A model generated the notes under the pieces. The model made no database searches and was not told where the DNA came from. It saw only the letters and a program-made list of their open reading frames with translations. The position numbers and the translations under genes are program-made. Shown here piece after piece: positions 46,554-55,079 of a stretch of DNA of 64,000 bases. This stretch comes from Geobacteraceae bacterium (GTDB taxonomy: Bacteria > Desulfobacterota > Desulfuromonadia > Geobacterales > Pseudopelobacteraceae), in the NCBI GenBank assembly GCA_021286935.1, contig JAJTBI010000002.1, positions 43,108 to 107,107 of the forward strand, in the 5' to 3' direction. Position 1 is the first letter of the stretch. Each line of letters starts with the position of its first letter.

Positions 46554-47126
46554 CTACTGAACCGTCTTGCCAATTCTGTCCCAACGAACTGACATAGCGG
46601 TTTTGTCCCATGACCAGTAGATTGATTTAACCGTTCCATTGATCTTGTCTTTAGAAACAGTCCCCCAAAAACGACTGTCATAGCTTCTGTCGCGATTATC
46701 CCCCATTACAAAATAGGAGCCATCTGCAATCTTTTGGAGCGGGGAATTGTCGCGCGGATTCTGGGTTGCAGGGATTGTCTCTTTTTCTGTATGCACAACA
46801 TACGGCTCATGCACCGCCTTGCCATTAACAAGAAGAACCTTGTCTTTTAGCTCAACCGTATCACCGGCTACGGCAACAACACGTTTTACAAACTCTTTTG
46901 ACGGATCTTCAGGGTATTGGAAAACTATCAGGTCTCCTCGTCTGGGGGCCCGTGAAGCCTTGCTACGGTCAACCAAAATATGATCTCCAACAAGCAAGGT
47001 AGGCTCCATACTTGCCGCTGGAATCTTGTACGCCTTGATAACATTTTCTCTGACGTAAACTGCCCCTGCTATAGATGCGATGCCTAAAAGTAAACTAACG
47101 CTAATCAAAATGAACTTGTTGATCAT
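46554..47126 (-). CDS. lepB: Signal peptidase I
   Basis: From ATG 47126, behind GGAG, the enzyme has 190 residues, short for SPase I. A single N-terminal membrane segment is followed by the catalytic Ser in IPAASMEPTLLVGD and the Lys in SKEFVKRVVAVAGDTVEL; GDNRDRSYDSRFWG closes the fold. It cleaves signal peptides of exported proteins. It is the last of four co-oriented genes in the accessory block, and the boundary just upstream looks like an attC core box (GTTAAAC). A second housekeeping signal peptidase gene probably exists elsewhere. Confidence 0.85.
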   Translation of the reverse strand: MINKFILISVSLLLGIASIAGAVYVRENVIKAYKIPAASMEPTLLVGDHILVDRSKASRAPRRGDLIVFQYPEDPSKEFVKRVVAVAGDTVELKDKVLLVNGKAVHEPYVVHTEKETIPATQNPRDNSPLQKIADGSYFVMGDNRDRSYDSRFWGTVSKDKINGTVKSIYWSWDKTAMSVRWDRIGKTVQ

Positions 47127-47143
47127 CTGTTGGACTCCATATG

Positions 47144-47215
47144 GTTTAACGGGGTCGGCCATGACCCGTCCGCCCAGGTTTTTCGGGCGGTCGGCGTCCA
47201 TGGACGTGGTTGGGC
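47144..47215 (-). repeat. attC-like recombination site, I3
   Basis: Minus-strand, 72 bp: inverse-core-like GCCCAAC (47209-47215) begins 4 bases after the lipoprotein stop, and GTTAAAC (47144-47150) ends it, matching RYYYAAC and GTTRRRY exactly. Between them, CCGCCC and GGGCGG form a hairpin, with outer GTC/GAC and CATG/CATG pairs and unpaired bases. It follows the same plan as sites at 47622 and 48855. The lepB start lies just beyond. Confidence 0.55.
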
Positions 47216-47218
47216 ATT

Positions 47219-47605
47219 TCATTGCTGTTTTCTTTGGTAGTTCTTCAATTCATTGTCTTTCAGAACTTTCCAAGTTGCCTTGCTTTCTTGCTGAGAAGTC
47301 TCTTTTGCAAGAGATACCGTGGCGTCGTAATAATTGAATTTATTGAATCCTTCGTATGTTCTGAATCCAGGTTTTGTCACTTTGAGTGGGAGGCGCCCAC
47401 CAGGAAAGACTCCGCCAAACTGAAAACCGCCATTTGCGTCTGTAATTTCCTCAACGTTTGCAAGAAATTGTACTGTTGCACCTTGCAATGGTCTTCCTTC
47501 TTCGTCGATAACCGTTCCAGAAACGTGAACTTTACGGTCACCCATGAACATGCAACCACTCATCACGGTTATGCAGAGAAGAATCAAAAATGGTGTGATT
47601 TTCAT
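47219..47605 (-). CDS. Small lipoprotein with carboxypeptidase-regulatory-like domain
   Basis: From the ATG at 47605 the product has 128 residues. Its lipobox is VMSGC (Cys18). The mature part contains VHVSGTVIDEEGRPLQGATVQFLANVEEITDANGGFQFGGVFPGGRLPLKVTKPGF. This is the beta-sandwich of carboxypeptidase-regulatory-like (CarboxypepD_reg) domains, found in many secreted proteins. A starting ATG two codons upstream is possible. The frame is open further upstream across the I2 site, but that part is AT/GC-mixed and has no signal peptide in front. Low GC relative to the core. Confidence 0.7.
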   Translation of the reverse strand: MKITPFLILLCITVMSGCMFMGDRKVHVSGTVIDEEGRPLQGATVQFLANVEEITDANGGFQFGGVFPGGRLPLKVTKPGFRTYEGFNKFNYYDATVSLAKETSQQESKATWKVLKDNELKNYQRKQQ

Positions 47606-47621
47606 TGTCATCTTTCTTGTC

Positions 47622-47685
47622 GTCCAGCGTGAGAGAGCTGACTGGCCGGGTTTGTTTCTTGGCCGGTCTAGCGCTTGGTTATGAC
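47622..47685 (-). repeat. attC-like recombination site, I2
   Basis: Minus-strand, 64 bp: GTCATAAC (47678-47685) abuts the PIN gene stop. Its complement GTTATGAC opens the same gene's cassette at 48855-48862, an exact 8-base match. The other end, GCTGGAC (47622-47628), is a degenerate core box. GACCGGCC and GGCCAGTC pair around the loop, and CCAAGCG pairs with CGCTGG with one extrahelical A. Confidence 0.6.
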
Positions 47686-48821
47686 TATTCCTCGTGGTCG
47701 CCCCAATCAGGCTCAACCTCCCCGAAATCAGCAGAGCCAATCGTCTCAAGAACTTCGACTTCAGCGACTTCAAGGCCATCAAAACCTTGGGTGAAATCTC
47801 CCGTCAAAGAGATCAAAATATCAGTGTTGTAAGTCTCTTCTGTCGAGCACGTGTTGCTTCCCATACCAACATGGTCCCTGTCTATTGAGTCATACACAGA
47901 AAAATCAAAGCTTGCAGTCACTTCGCATGTCACATTGGCAGAAATTTGGAGGACCACAATATCGTCTTCAATTCTTACTACTTTCAAGTCTACTAGGCCT
48001 TTGTCATCAAGGACTAATTCGTGGCTGACATATGTTGCGTAAACATCGTCTTCCTCATAATAAAAGTTGGAGCATGCTTCTACATATATGCTGGCGCCGT
48101 CTAGACTATTAATTATTTCTCGCTCTATTACCTCAAGTACTTGGTTTTTCTCATCAAGTAATTCATCCTCTCTTATCTGCGCTATAATTTCGTTCACTTT
48201 ATTATGTGGCAGGAACAGTGCGATCGCATCTGAAAGGCTTTGAACAACCTTTATTACAGCAGAATTCTCGGAAAAATTATTCCATCCACCATCATTACTC
48301 ACCGCAATTACCTTAAGGCCTTTTTCCTCAGCCCATTTTTCTAGACTAATTAAGGCAATAGCATCTGGAAACTCTGATTTTTTGTCTTTGACAGATTCAA
48401 ACGGGGCTTTTGTCCCGAAATACATATCTATAAGCCGCTCAGAGTCGATATAATCACTGCATTTTAATATTTCTGCTCCAATTCTTTCGTAATATTTTAG
48501 CAACCGATTTTCTGCTACTTCAGCATCTTCGCCAGGAATGGTAAGCAATTCGGCGGCAGCATCAATGGTTGCTTGTCTGATTTTCAATTGCTTTGCAGCA
48601 GTTCTGAGCGCCTGTGATATTGAAGTTCTAGCTTTGCCAATGTTCTCTGCAAGATGTTTCCTAGCTTCATTATGAACAATATCAGTTTGTATGACTTGCA
48701 CTGGTCCGTTTTTGAATTGGACCATCTGCTTGAGTAGTCCTTCATCCAGTTTGTATCCCTCACCTTTGAAGATGCAGTTGTCAATTGTAATTGCACCGAA
48801 ATCCAGTTCGATATCACTCAT
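47685..48821 (-). CDS. PIN-domain-like (DUF4935-like) protein
   Basis: The 378-residue protein is low in GC and acidic. A PIN-type nuclease fold is suggested by LDFGAITIDNCIF near the start, the DIVHNEARKHL segment, and KKSEFPDAIALISLEKWAEEKGLKVIAVSNDGGW near residues 150-185, where conserved acidic residues occur. The C-terminal 170 residues are beta-rich and very acidic (ending EVEPDWGDHEE) with no match I know. Similar proteins occur in accessory and defence regions. The ribosome site AAGGAG is 16 bases from the ATG. It carries attC-like sites on both sides. Confidence 0.6.
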   Translation of the reverse strand: MSDIELDFGAITIDNCIFKGEGYKLDEGLLKQMVQFKNGPVQVIQTDIVHNEARKHLAENIGKARTSISQALRTAAKQLKIRQATIDAAAELLTIPGEDAEVAENRLLKYYERIGAEILKCSDYIDSERLIDMYFGTKAPFESVKDKKSEFPDAIALISLEKWAEEKGLKVIAVSNDGGWNNFSENSAVIKVVQSLSDAIALFLPHNKVNEIIAQIREDELLDEKNQVLEVIEREIINSLDGASIYVEACSNFYYEEDDVYATYVSHELVLDDKGLVDLKVVRIEDDIVVLQISANVTCEVTASFDFSVYDSIDRDHVGMGSNTCSTEETYNTDILISLTGDFTQGFDGLEVAEVEVLETIGSADFGEVEPDWGDHEE

Positions 48822-48854
48822 TTTGTTCTTTCTTTCGCTCCTTCTATCAGTTGT

Positions 48855-48925
48855 GTCATAACGGCGCTGCGCTTGACCTGCTGGGCTGCCTTATCGCCCG
48901 GTCATGGTCTTAGCGTGTGTTAGCT
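48855..48925 (-). repeat. attC-like recombination site, I1
   Basis: Minus-strand, 71 bp: AGCTAAC (48919-48925) overlaps the DUF3800 C-terminal codons, and GTTATGAC (48855-48862) ends the site. The hairpin pairs TGACC with GGTCA and GGGC with GCCC around GATAAGGCA. Its left arm GACCG is shared with the other two sites. Confidence 0.6.
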
Positions 48926-49923
48926 CTCTTCATCATGGGTTGACAACTCATAATCATATTCTTAACGGCATTGCGAGTATGTTCCTCTTCGACAACACCA
49001 TCTTTGAAGCCAATCAGATTCAGCGGGGGGCGGTTCTGCACTGCCTGAACCATCAGCCTTCCTAGAAGGGAGGCTGCTTTATCATTTTTCTGGAAGCCGC
49101 CACGTAGACATCGCCTTATGCCTGACGCAAGAAGGTCAGCTACTTGAATTCCTACGCTTTCTTTGGAGTCAATAAACTTCATGTCAGCTCGTATGATTTT
49201 TTGTATGTTAATGCTAGATTCCACATTTATACCGTACACTTCGCTCAGATACTCGGGCGTTTCATCATCTTTGAAAATAAAGTCGGCCATATAACTGTAA
49301 TCAAGCCCTCGAATCATAATTAATGGCTTGTCTATGGACATAGTTTGTAACAGCGCGGGAGTTATTTTTTCGAATGCTTCTTCAAGTTCTGTTTTTGAAG
49401 TATTCTTCTGGTCAACTCTCCATCGGAACATGCTTAACGTCCGTGGATTCCTCTGCACGAAGAAGGGGATCATCCGTGACACAGTATCGTTTATGAGATG
49501 CACTTGGCAGTAGAGTTGTGCATAAAGCTGCGGCGACAGATTTGCCAGTTGTTTCGAAAGGATTTGCAAGGCCTCCCTGCCGCCTTCATATTTCATCTTG
49601 TCTACATGAGTTAGGACAGCCTCTGCTTGCTGTTCTTGGTGTCTTTTTAATGTGTCCAAGTCATTGCAACCAGCATCAGTTGCCGTACAAAACAGTGCCC
49701 CCTCAAGGGCCGCTATCTCCTGCAAGAATTGGAAGTAGTCTGACTCATCGATATCTTTAAGCTTAATTTCTGAGAAGTTGTCTCTGCATCTTCTTTTAAG
49801 CTTGTTTAGGACGGTTTTCAGCTTCCTGTCTGGCTCCGATGAAACAAACGCAGCAACTGCGTTCCAAGTCCCTCGCCTTGGCGCACTTACAAAAGAGCCT
49901 GATTCATCAATAAAAATATTCAT
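48910..49923 (-). CDS. DUF3800 protein
   Basis: The 337-residue protein begins MNIFIDESGSF, the DUF3800 signature of an RNase-H-like fold with an N-terminal Asp, followed by WNAVAAFVSSEPDRKLKTVLNKLK. Later segments KNTSKTELEEAF and ESVGIQVADLLASGIRR (a second acidic-containing motif) fit the family, which is common in phage, plasmid and defence neighbourhoods. The nuclease-like function is predicted, not shown. No clear ribosome site precedes the ATG. It is the first gene of the accessory block, behind 20-bp direct repeats. Confidence 0.8.
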   Translation of the reverse strand: MNIFIDESGSFVSAPRRGTWNAVAAFVSSEPDRKLKTVLNKLKRRCRDNFSEIKLKDIDESDYFQFLQEIAALEGALFCTATDAGCNDLDTLKRHQEQQAEAVLTHVDKMKYEGGREALQILSKQLANLSPQLYAQLYCQVHLINDTVSRMIPFFVQRNPRTLSMFRWRVDQKNTSKTELEEAFEKITPALLQTMSIDKPLIMIRGLDYSYMADFIFKDDETPEYLSEVYGINVESSINIQKIIRADMKFIDSKESVGIQVADLLASGIRRCLRGGFQKNDKAASLLGRLMVQAVQNRPPLNLIGFKDGVVEEEHTRNAVKNMIMSCQPMMKRANTR

Positions 49924-49934
49924 CTTAATTTTCG

Positions 49935-50036
49935 AGGTAACTTGTTAATCTACGGTTTCCCTATATAGGTAACTTATTGCTTATATAGGGTACTTGTTAC
50001 CTATATAAGTAACCGTTTGGTTGCCTGTATAAGTGG
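49935..50036. repeat. 20-bp direct repeats and simple-site-like junction upstream of DUF3800
   Basis: Units beginning CCTATATAGGTAAC (49960), CTTATATAGGGTAC (49980) and CCTATATAAGTAAC (50000) are spaced exactly 20 bases apart, with a weaker fourth, CCTGTATAAGTGGC, at 50024. Closer to the gene, AGGTAAC-TT-GTTAAT (49935-49948) forms a short inverted pair. Its minus-strand form GTTACCT complements, with one mismatch, the AGCTAAC box at the far end of DUF3800. This could be an operator array or an attI-like site. Confidence 0.5.
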
Positions 50037-50366
50037 CTTACAATCTCTTGCGTGACATTGGAATATGCAGAACAAACCGGTTTTTCCATACCCATCCACT
50101 TGTGCTGCCGCTTTACGCCCCCCCCGCAGCTTCATTTGCCAGAGTATAGCGCAGCATCTGTATTTATCAATTGCTGCAATTGTTTTTTAAGTATCCATGC
50201 GCTGTGGTCCCGCCTCCATTGCCGTATACCTCCAGACATTACTGGGCCATACCAATCTGCTGCAAATCATGCTATAGATATCGATCCTAAAAAAACGGCC
50301 CCTATCTGCTTGGCCGGATATGTTTAGCAGCACCTTCTTCTACCTGAAAGGAATACGTTTACTACC
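50037..50366. other. Noncoding gap upstream of rdgC
   Basis: This 330-base stretch between the direct repeats and rdgC has no gene I can support. An open frame at 50052-50327 lacks a ribosome site and any recognisable protein character. No integrase remnant was visible. It should hold the rdgC promoter. Confidence 0.5.
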
Positions 50367-51536
50367 ATGGGAGTCTATTCAAATACCGTCAGTTTTGCCC
50401 AGTATCGCGTGAACGGAGAACTACCCCAGCAGCAGGAGCGGTTTGAATGGCTGTCCGCTGCGCTGCAGGGACGGATCTTTAAATCCATTGAGCAGTCTGC
50501 TGAGGAACAGACCGAAGGCTGGACCTGTACCGATGCCACCGATGACCCTGCCTTTGTGGCGCCGGGCGAGTTCTGGCGTGACCGCTACCTGTTCTTCAGC
50601 TACCGCCGTGACCAGCGCCGGATTCCTTCTGCGCTGCTGAAGTCCCACATCGGTCGGGCTGAGGCCGATTACCTGGCCAAGCGCCCTGAACTGAAGCGCC
50701 CTCCCAAGCGAGAGCGGGAGGAGATTGCGGACCGGACCAAGCTGGCGCTTTTGACCCGCGCCCTGCCTGCCCCTTCTACCGTGGATCTGTCCTGGCATAT
50801 GGATAACGGCCTGCTGACCCTGTTTTCGTCATCAGGCAAGGTGATGGAGCGGTTTGAAGAGCTGTTCGGCAAGAGCTTTGAAAACCTGCGGGTGCAGGTG
50901 ATCTACCCCTATGCCCGGGCCAAGGCGCTGCTTGATGAGGCTGATCAGGAGAAGCTGGCAGCCTTGAATCAGGCCGGTTCCGATGCTGCTCTGGATGAGA
51001 TCCAGAGTAACCGCTGGCTGGGTGAGGAGTTTCTGCTCTGGCTGCTGCATGGCGGCCTGGAAGGTGAAGGGTTCAAGGTCTGCACCAAGGGGCAGTTTGA
51101 TAGCGGCACGCCGTTTTCAGCCTGGATTGATGACAAGATCCAGTTGCAGGGTGGGGGCGAAGGCGGCCCGCAGAAGGTGGCGGTGTCCGGTTCACAGGAT
51201 AAGTATCTGGAGGCCCGTTCTGCGCTTACCACCGGTAAGGCGATCAGCAGTGCGGTGATCCACCTTGAAAAGGATGAGCTGGAGTGGCGCTTTGCCCTGA
51301 ATGCCGAGCTGTTTACCTTCAGTTCCTTCAAATGTCCGCCGGTGAAGGTGGAGCGGGAAGGGGTGGAGGATCTGTCTGAGCGGGAATCTGCCTTTTACGA
51401 GCGGATGTACCTGCTTGAGGCAGGGCTGCAGATGTTTGACAGCCTGTTGCTGCAGTTTCTGCAGCAGCGCCTGGGTGATGGCTGGCAGACCAGGTTACAG
51501 GAGATTGCAGACTGGCTGGAAGGGGAGCAGGCATGA
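50367..51536 (+). CDS. rdgC: RdgC-like recombination-associated protein
   Basis: The 389-residue protein resembles RdgC, a ring-shaped DNA-binding protein that restrains RecA. The layout fits: [21 protein letters not shown] followed by a basic helical segment [25 protein letters not shown], then [34 protein letters not shown]. The N-terminal 50 residues and the C-terminal part diverge. It is somewhat longer than E. coli RdgC. It overlaps obgE by 4 bases, ahead of obgE-proB. Confidence 0.72.
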   Translation: MGVYSNTVSFAQYRVNGELPQQQERFEWLSAALQGRIFKSIEQSAEEQTEGWTCTDATDDPAFVAPGEFWRDRYLFFSYRRDQRRIPSALLKSHIGRAEADYLAKRPELKRPPKREREEIADRTKLALLTRALPAPSTVDLSWHMDNGLLTLFSSSGKVMERFEELFGKSFENLRVQVIYPYARAKALLDEADQEKLAALNQAGSDAALDEIQSNRWLGEEFLLWLLHGGLEGEGFKVCTKGQFDSGTPFSAWIDDKIQLQGGGEGGPQKVAVSGSQDKYLEARSALTTGKAISSAVIHLEKDELEWRFALNAELFTFSSFKCPPVKVEREGVEDLSERESAFYERMYLLEAGLQMFDSLLLQFLQQRLGDGWQTRLQEIADWLEGEQA

Positions 51537-52549
51537 AGTTTATTGATGAGGTAACCCTGCACTGTGCCTCCGGCCATGGCGGGGCTGGCTGCGTCTCGTT
51601 CAGGCGGGAAAAGTTCATCCCCTTTGGCGGCCCTAACGGCGGTGACGGCGGCCGGGGTGGCGATCTGATCTTTGAGGCCACCAAGGCGCTTTCAACCCTG
51701 CTGGAGCTGCGGCATAAGCAGCACCAGAAGGCAGAGCGGGGCAGGCACGGCATGGGTAAGGACCGCCACGGCGCGGCTGGTGAGGATCTGGTGGTCAAGG
51801 TGCCGGTGGGCACCCTGATCAAGGATTTTGAGACCGGTGAGGTGCTGGCTGATCTGACCGAGGATGGTCAGCGGATCATCCTGCTGAAAGGTGGGCGGGG
51901 CGGCCAGGGCAATGCCCGTTTTGCCACTGCCACCAACAAGGCTCCCAAATTTGCCCAGCCGGGTGAAGAAGGGGAAGAACGCAAGCTGCGGCTGGAGCTG
52001 AAGCTGATGGCTGATGTTGGTCTGCTGGGGCTGCCCAATGCCGGTAAGTCATCGCTGATCACCAAGGTTTCTGCGGCCCGTCCCAAGATTGCCGATTACC
52101 CCTTTACCACTCTGGCCCCGTCGTTGGGGGTAGTGGGCTACAAGAACTATCGCTCCTTTGTAATGGCCGATATCCCCGGCATTATCGAGGGGGCCCATGA
52201 AGGGGCCGGTCTGGGGCATCGTTTCCTGAAACACCTGGAGCGTTCCGGTATTCTGGTGCATCTGGTGGATATCTCCGGCCTGCCGGAGAGCGATCCCTAT
52301 GCCGCCTTTGAGGCGATCAACCGTGAGCTGGCCATGTTCAGTGAAGAGTTGGGACAGAAGGCTCAGATCGTGGGCCTGACCAAGATGGATCTGCCTGCGG
52401 CACAGGAGCATCTGGCCGAGGCACAGGCCTGGTTTCAGGAGCGCAAGATCCCGGTCTATCCGATTTCATCCATTACCGGTGAGGGCGTGGAGGCGCTGTT
52501 GGATGCCATTGCCGAACGTCTCTGGTCTGCTCCCAAGGAGGAGTGGTGA
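51533..52549 (+). CDS. obgE: Obg-family GTPase
   Basis: ObgE is an essential ribosome-associated GTPase involved in 50S assembly and stress control. The 338-residue protein has the glycine-rich Obg domain ([28 protein letters not shown], then [15 protein letters not shown]) and a G domain with [19 protein letters not shown] (G1), [14 protein letters not shown] (G2), [26 protein letters not shown] (G3) and GLTKMDLP (G4). No C-terminal OCT domain is present. It follows rdgC with a 4-base overlap and overlaps proB by one base. The usual rplU-rpmA partners are not here. Confidence 0.96.
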   Translation: MKFIDEVTLHCASGHGGAGCVSFRREKFIPFGGPNGGDGGRGGDLIFEATKALSTLLELRHKQHQKAERGRHGMGKDRHGAAGEDLVVKVPVGTLIKDFETGEVLADLTEDGQRIILLKGGRGGQGNARFATATNKAPKFAQPGEEGEERKLRLELKLMADVGLLGLPNAGKSSLITKVSAARPKIADYPFTTLAPSLGVVGYKNYRSFVMADIPGIIEGAHEGAGLGHRFLKHLERSGILVHLVDISGLPESDPYAAFEAINRELAMFSEELGQKAQIVGLTKMDLPAAQEHLAEAQAWFQERKIPVYPISSITGEGVEALLDAIAERLWSAPKEEW

Positions 52550-53679
52550 TGCGCAGGGAGCTGTTGCAGCAGGTGCGGCGGGTGGTGATCAAGGTGGGCA
52601 GCCGGGTGCTGACCGTTGAGGGTGGCGGGCTTGATTATGACGCCATTACCCGGTTGTGCGATGAGATGGCCGGGCTGCGCCAACAGGGGATAGAGGTGAT
52701 TCTGGTCTCATCCGGCGCGGTGGCTGCCGGCCGGGATGCCCTGCGTTCCGCTGATACGACCCTGACCATACCGCAGAAACAGGCTGCTGCTGCGGTGGGG
52801 CAACCGCTTTTGATGCAGGCCTATCAACAGGCCTGTACTCGCCATGGACTGGTGACCGCCCAGATCCTGCTGACTGCCGAAGATCTGGCCAACCGTAACC
52901 GTTTCCTGAATGCCCGCACCACCCTTGAGGCACTGCTGACTGCCGGGGCCCTGCCGGTGATCAATGAGAACGATTCTGTTGCGGTGGCTGAGATCAAGTT
53001 TGGCGACAACGATAATCTCTCTGCCCTGGTGACCAGTCTGGCCGAGGCAGATCTGTTGCTGATCCTGACCGATATTGAAGGGCTCTATAGTGCCAACCCT
53101 GCCAGTGACCCAGCTGCAGAACTGATTCCGCTGGTACGCAGCATTACCCGCGAGATTGAGCGGATGGCCGGCGGCAGCGGCTCAAACGTCGGCACCGGCG
53201 GCATGGCCACCAAGGTGACGGCAGCCAAAAAGTCGGCCCGTTTCGGGGTGCCCACCATTCTGGCGCCGGGTAAGCAGCCGGGGGTGATCAGTGCGGCGGT
53301 CAGCGGCCAGGAGATCGGTACCCTGTTCCTGCCAGCCACGGACGGTCTGAACCGCCGCAAACACTGGATCGCCTATACCCTGCGTCCGGCAGGCAAGGTG
53401 CTGGTGGATGCCGGGGCACAGAGGGCGTTGGTTGAGAAGGGAACCAGCCTGCTGCCATCCGGGATTACCGGTGTGGAAGGCCGTTTTGAGCGGGGCAGGT
53501 GTGTGCGGATCTGCGGTCCTGACGGGGCAGAGATTGCCAGAGGACTAGCGGATTATTCCAGTAGCGAGATTCAACTGATTGCAGGCCATAAATCTGCTGA
53601 GATTGAGCAGTTGCTGGGCTATCGTTATGGCGATGATGTGGTGCACCGGGATAATCTGGTGCTGATCAACAGTATCTGA
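52549..53679 (+). CDS. proB: Glutamate 5-kinase
   Basis: ProB phosphorylates glutamate, the first step of proline synthesis. The 376-residue protein has the amino-acid-kinase domain ([63 protein letters not shown], and the [12 protein letters not shown] loop) and a C-terminal PUA domain (about 280-370). The ATG at 52549 follows AAGGAGG by 7 bases. proA, which often follows, is absent; a terminator ends the operon. Confidence 0.96.
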   Translation: MRRELLQQVRRVVIKVGSRVLTVEGGGLDYDAITRLCDEMAGLRQQGIEVILVSSGAVAAGRDALRSADTTLTIPQKQAAAAVGQPLLMQAYQQACTRHGLVTAQILLTAEDLANRNRFLNARTTLEALLTAGALPVINENDSVAVAEIKFGDNDNLSALVTSLAEADLLLILTDIEGLYSANPASDPAAELIPLVRSITREIERMAGGSGSNVGTGGMATKVTAAKKSARFGVPTILAPGKQPGVISAAVSGQEIGTLFLPATDGLNRRKHWIAYTLRPAGKVLVDAGAQRALVEKGTSLLPSGITGVEGRFERGRCVRICGPDGAEIARGLADYSSSEIQLIAGHKSAEIEQLLGYRYGDDVVHRDNLVLINSI

Positions 53680-53715
53680 AGCTGACAAAAACAGTTTCAC
53701 GCGTGAGTTTACAAG

Positions 53716-53749
53716 AAAGGCCCCTGATCATCACTGGTCAGGGGCCTTT
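53716..53749. terminator. Bidirectional terminator after proB
   Basis: AAAGGCCCCTGA and TCAGGGGCCTTT form a perfect 12-bp stem with a 10-base loop, and the + strand continues with T. It separates proB from the convergent secreted-protein gene. Confidence 0.9.
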
Positions 53750-53776
53750 TGGTATGTGAATGTATGAGGTGAAGAA

Positions 53777-55075
53777 CTAAGGCTGCTTAGCCTTTACCGT
53801 AAAGGCTGCTCCGTTGAAACTCTCCTTCACCTGCAGCCCGGTCTGCAGCACCTCTACCGTGCCTTTGGCGGTCTTGCCTGCTGCATCATTTCTGACGCTA
53901 ACCTTCAGGCTGCGCTCAACAAGATTACCTGATGCGACGGCATCAATGCGGCAGGCAGCCAACTGCTCATTTTCAATCCAGCAGCCGTTGCCACCGGCGT
54001 CAGTCAGCTTTAACTGCTGGGGCAGGGTGATCCGCAGATCAATCTCTTTGGCCGCCTTTGAGCCCACGTTCAGCAGGGTAACCTTGTAGCTGCCAGCCTC
54101 TCCTGCTACAGCGGCCTGCTGCAGACGGGATACCGCACGCAGCAACGGTGCTGCCGCCGTGATGGTCAACTCTTTTGACTTGCTGACATCGTTAAACTTG
54201 GTTGAGGTTACTTTGGTCGTGGCGGTAATCCGCGAGCCATCAACACGATCAGCAGGCATCTTGAAGGCGATCATCAGCTCTGCATGTTGACGGGGCTGCA
54301 GGGTGATCTTCTGCACCGGCTGGGTGCGGTCTGACGCCTGGGTAATCATCCCTTCAACGCCTGATGGCAGGGTGGCCTCAAGGGCAAATTCTTCAGCATC
54401 CTTGCTGTGGTTAACCAGCTGGAACGGTACACTGGCAGGACTGCCGACCTCCTGGGCTGCTATGACCGCTGTGTCAATCTCAAACCGGATGGCATCCTTG
54501 GCAGCCTTGATGGCAGCCAGGCGTTCACGCTCTTTACGGTCAGCCTCTGCCTTTTCCCGAGCAATACGCTCACGGTCAGCACGTTCCTGTGCCAGCCGTT
54601 CCTGCTCTGCCTTCAGTGCGGCAGCACGCTCCATGGCAAGCTGCTCATTGCGGACCTTTAGTGCGGCAGAACGCAGATGCTTGTTGGGAGCCAGTTTTTC
54701 GCCAGCCTGGTGGCGTTTGGCCAGGGCTGCAAGGTCTGTTTCAATGGAGGCGGCAAGCAAGCCGCTGCCGAATTCCTTGCTGAACTGGTTGACGGTCTGG
54801 GCGGCACCATCATTGTCGCCGGAGCGGTACTGGGCTCTGGCAAGCATCAGCAGCGAGACATCCCGCAGGGGAGAGTCGGGAAAGAGCTGTCCCATATGGT
54901 TCAGCTTTTCAATACTGCGCAGGTAATCCTTGCCCTGAAAGGAGGTAAACGCCTCCATAAAGAGCGAGGAATCATCGGTTTCCGCACTGGCCGGTGTAAA
55001 CTGCAGCAGGCAGAACAGGAGACAGAGAACCAGGATAAAGCGGGTTGGCTGACGGTGGCTGAGAAGTATGTGCAT
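53777..55075 (-). CDS. Secreted coiled-coil/TPR protein
   Basis: The 432-residue protein has a signal peptide (1-31), then helical repeats of TPR type (about 35-110: FMEAFTSFQGKDYLRSIEKL, SLLMLARAQYRSGDNDGAAQTV). A long Glu/Arg/Ala-rich coiled coil follows (about 135-195, with LAQERADRERIAREKAEADR). The C-terminal half is beta-rich, with two CARDB- or DUF11-like domains (PFQLVNHSKDAEEFALEATLP and YKVTLLNVGSKAAKEIDLRIT). I do not know its function. The start lies 4 bases after rpoD, so it is co-transcribed with it. Confidence 0.72.
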   Translation of the reverse strand: MHILLSHRQPTRFILVLCLLFCLLQFTPASAETDDSSLFMEAFTSFQGKDYLRSIEKLNHMGQLFPDSPLRDVSLLMLARAQYRSGDNDGAAQTVNQFSKEFGSGLLAASIETDLAALAKRHQAGEKLAPNKHLRSAALKVRNEQLAMERAAALKAEQERLAQERADRERIAREKAEADRKERERLAAIKAAKDAIRFEIDTAVIAAQEVGSPASVPFQLVNHSKDAEEFALEATLPSGVEGMITQASDRTQPVQKITLQPRQHAELMIAFKMPADRVDGSRITATTKVTSTKFNDVSKSKELTITAAAPLLRAVSRLQQAAVAGEAGSYKVTLLNVGSKAAKEIDLRITLPQQLKLTDAGGNGCWIENEQLAACRIDAVASGNLVERSLKVSVRNDAAGKTAKGTVEVLQTGLQVKESFNGAAFTVKAKQP

Positions 55076-55079
55076 GTGG

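Noticed and set aside
47144..48925. The three intergenic hairpins as plain intrinsic terminators
   Set aside because: They have long bulged stems, loops of 9-11 bases and no T-runs. Instead they share an arm and have boundary boxes complementary to gene starts. Not fully excluded.
49960..50036. CRISPR array
   Set aside because: The repeats are 20-bp tandem units without unique spacers.
50052..50327. Open frame of 91 codons upstream of rdgC
   Set aside because: No ribosome site, Cys/Pro-rich composition unlike its neighbours, and no resemblance to an integrase remnant or other protein.
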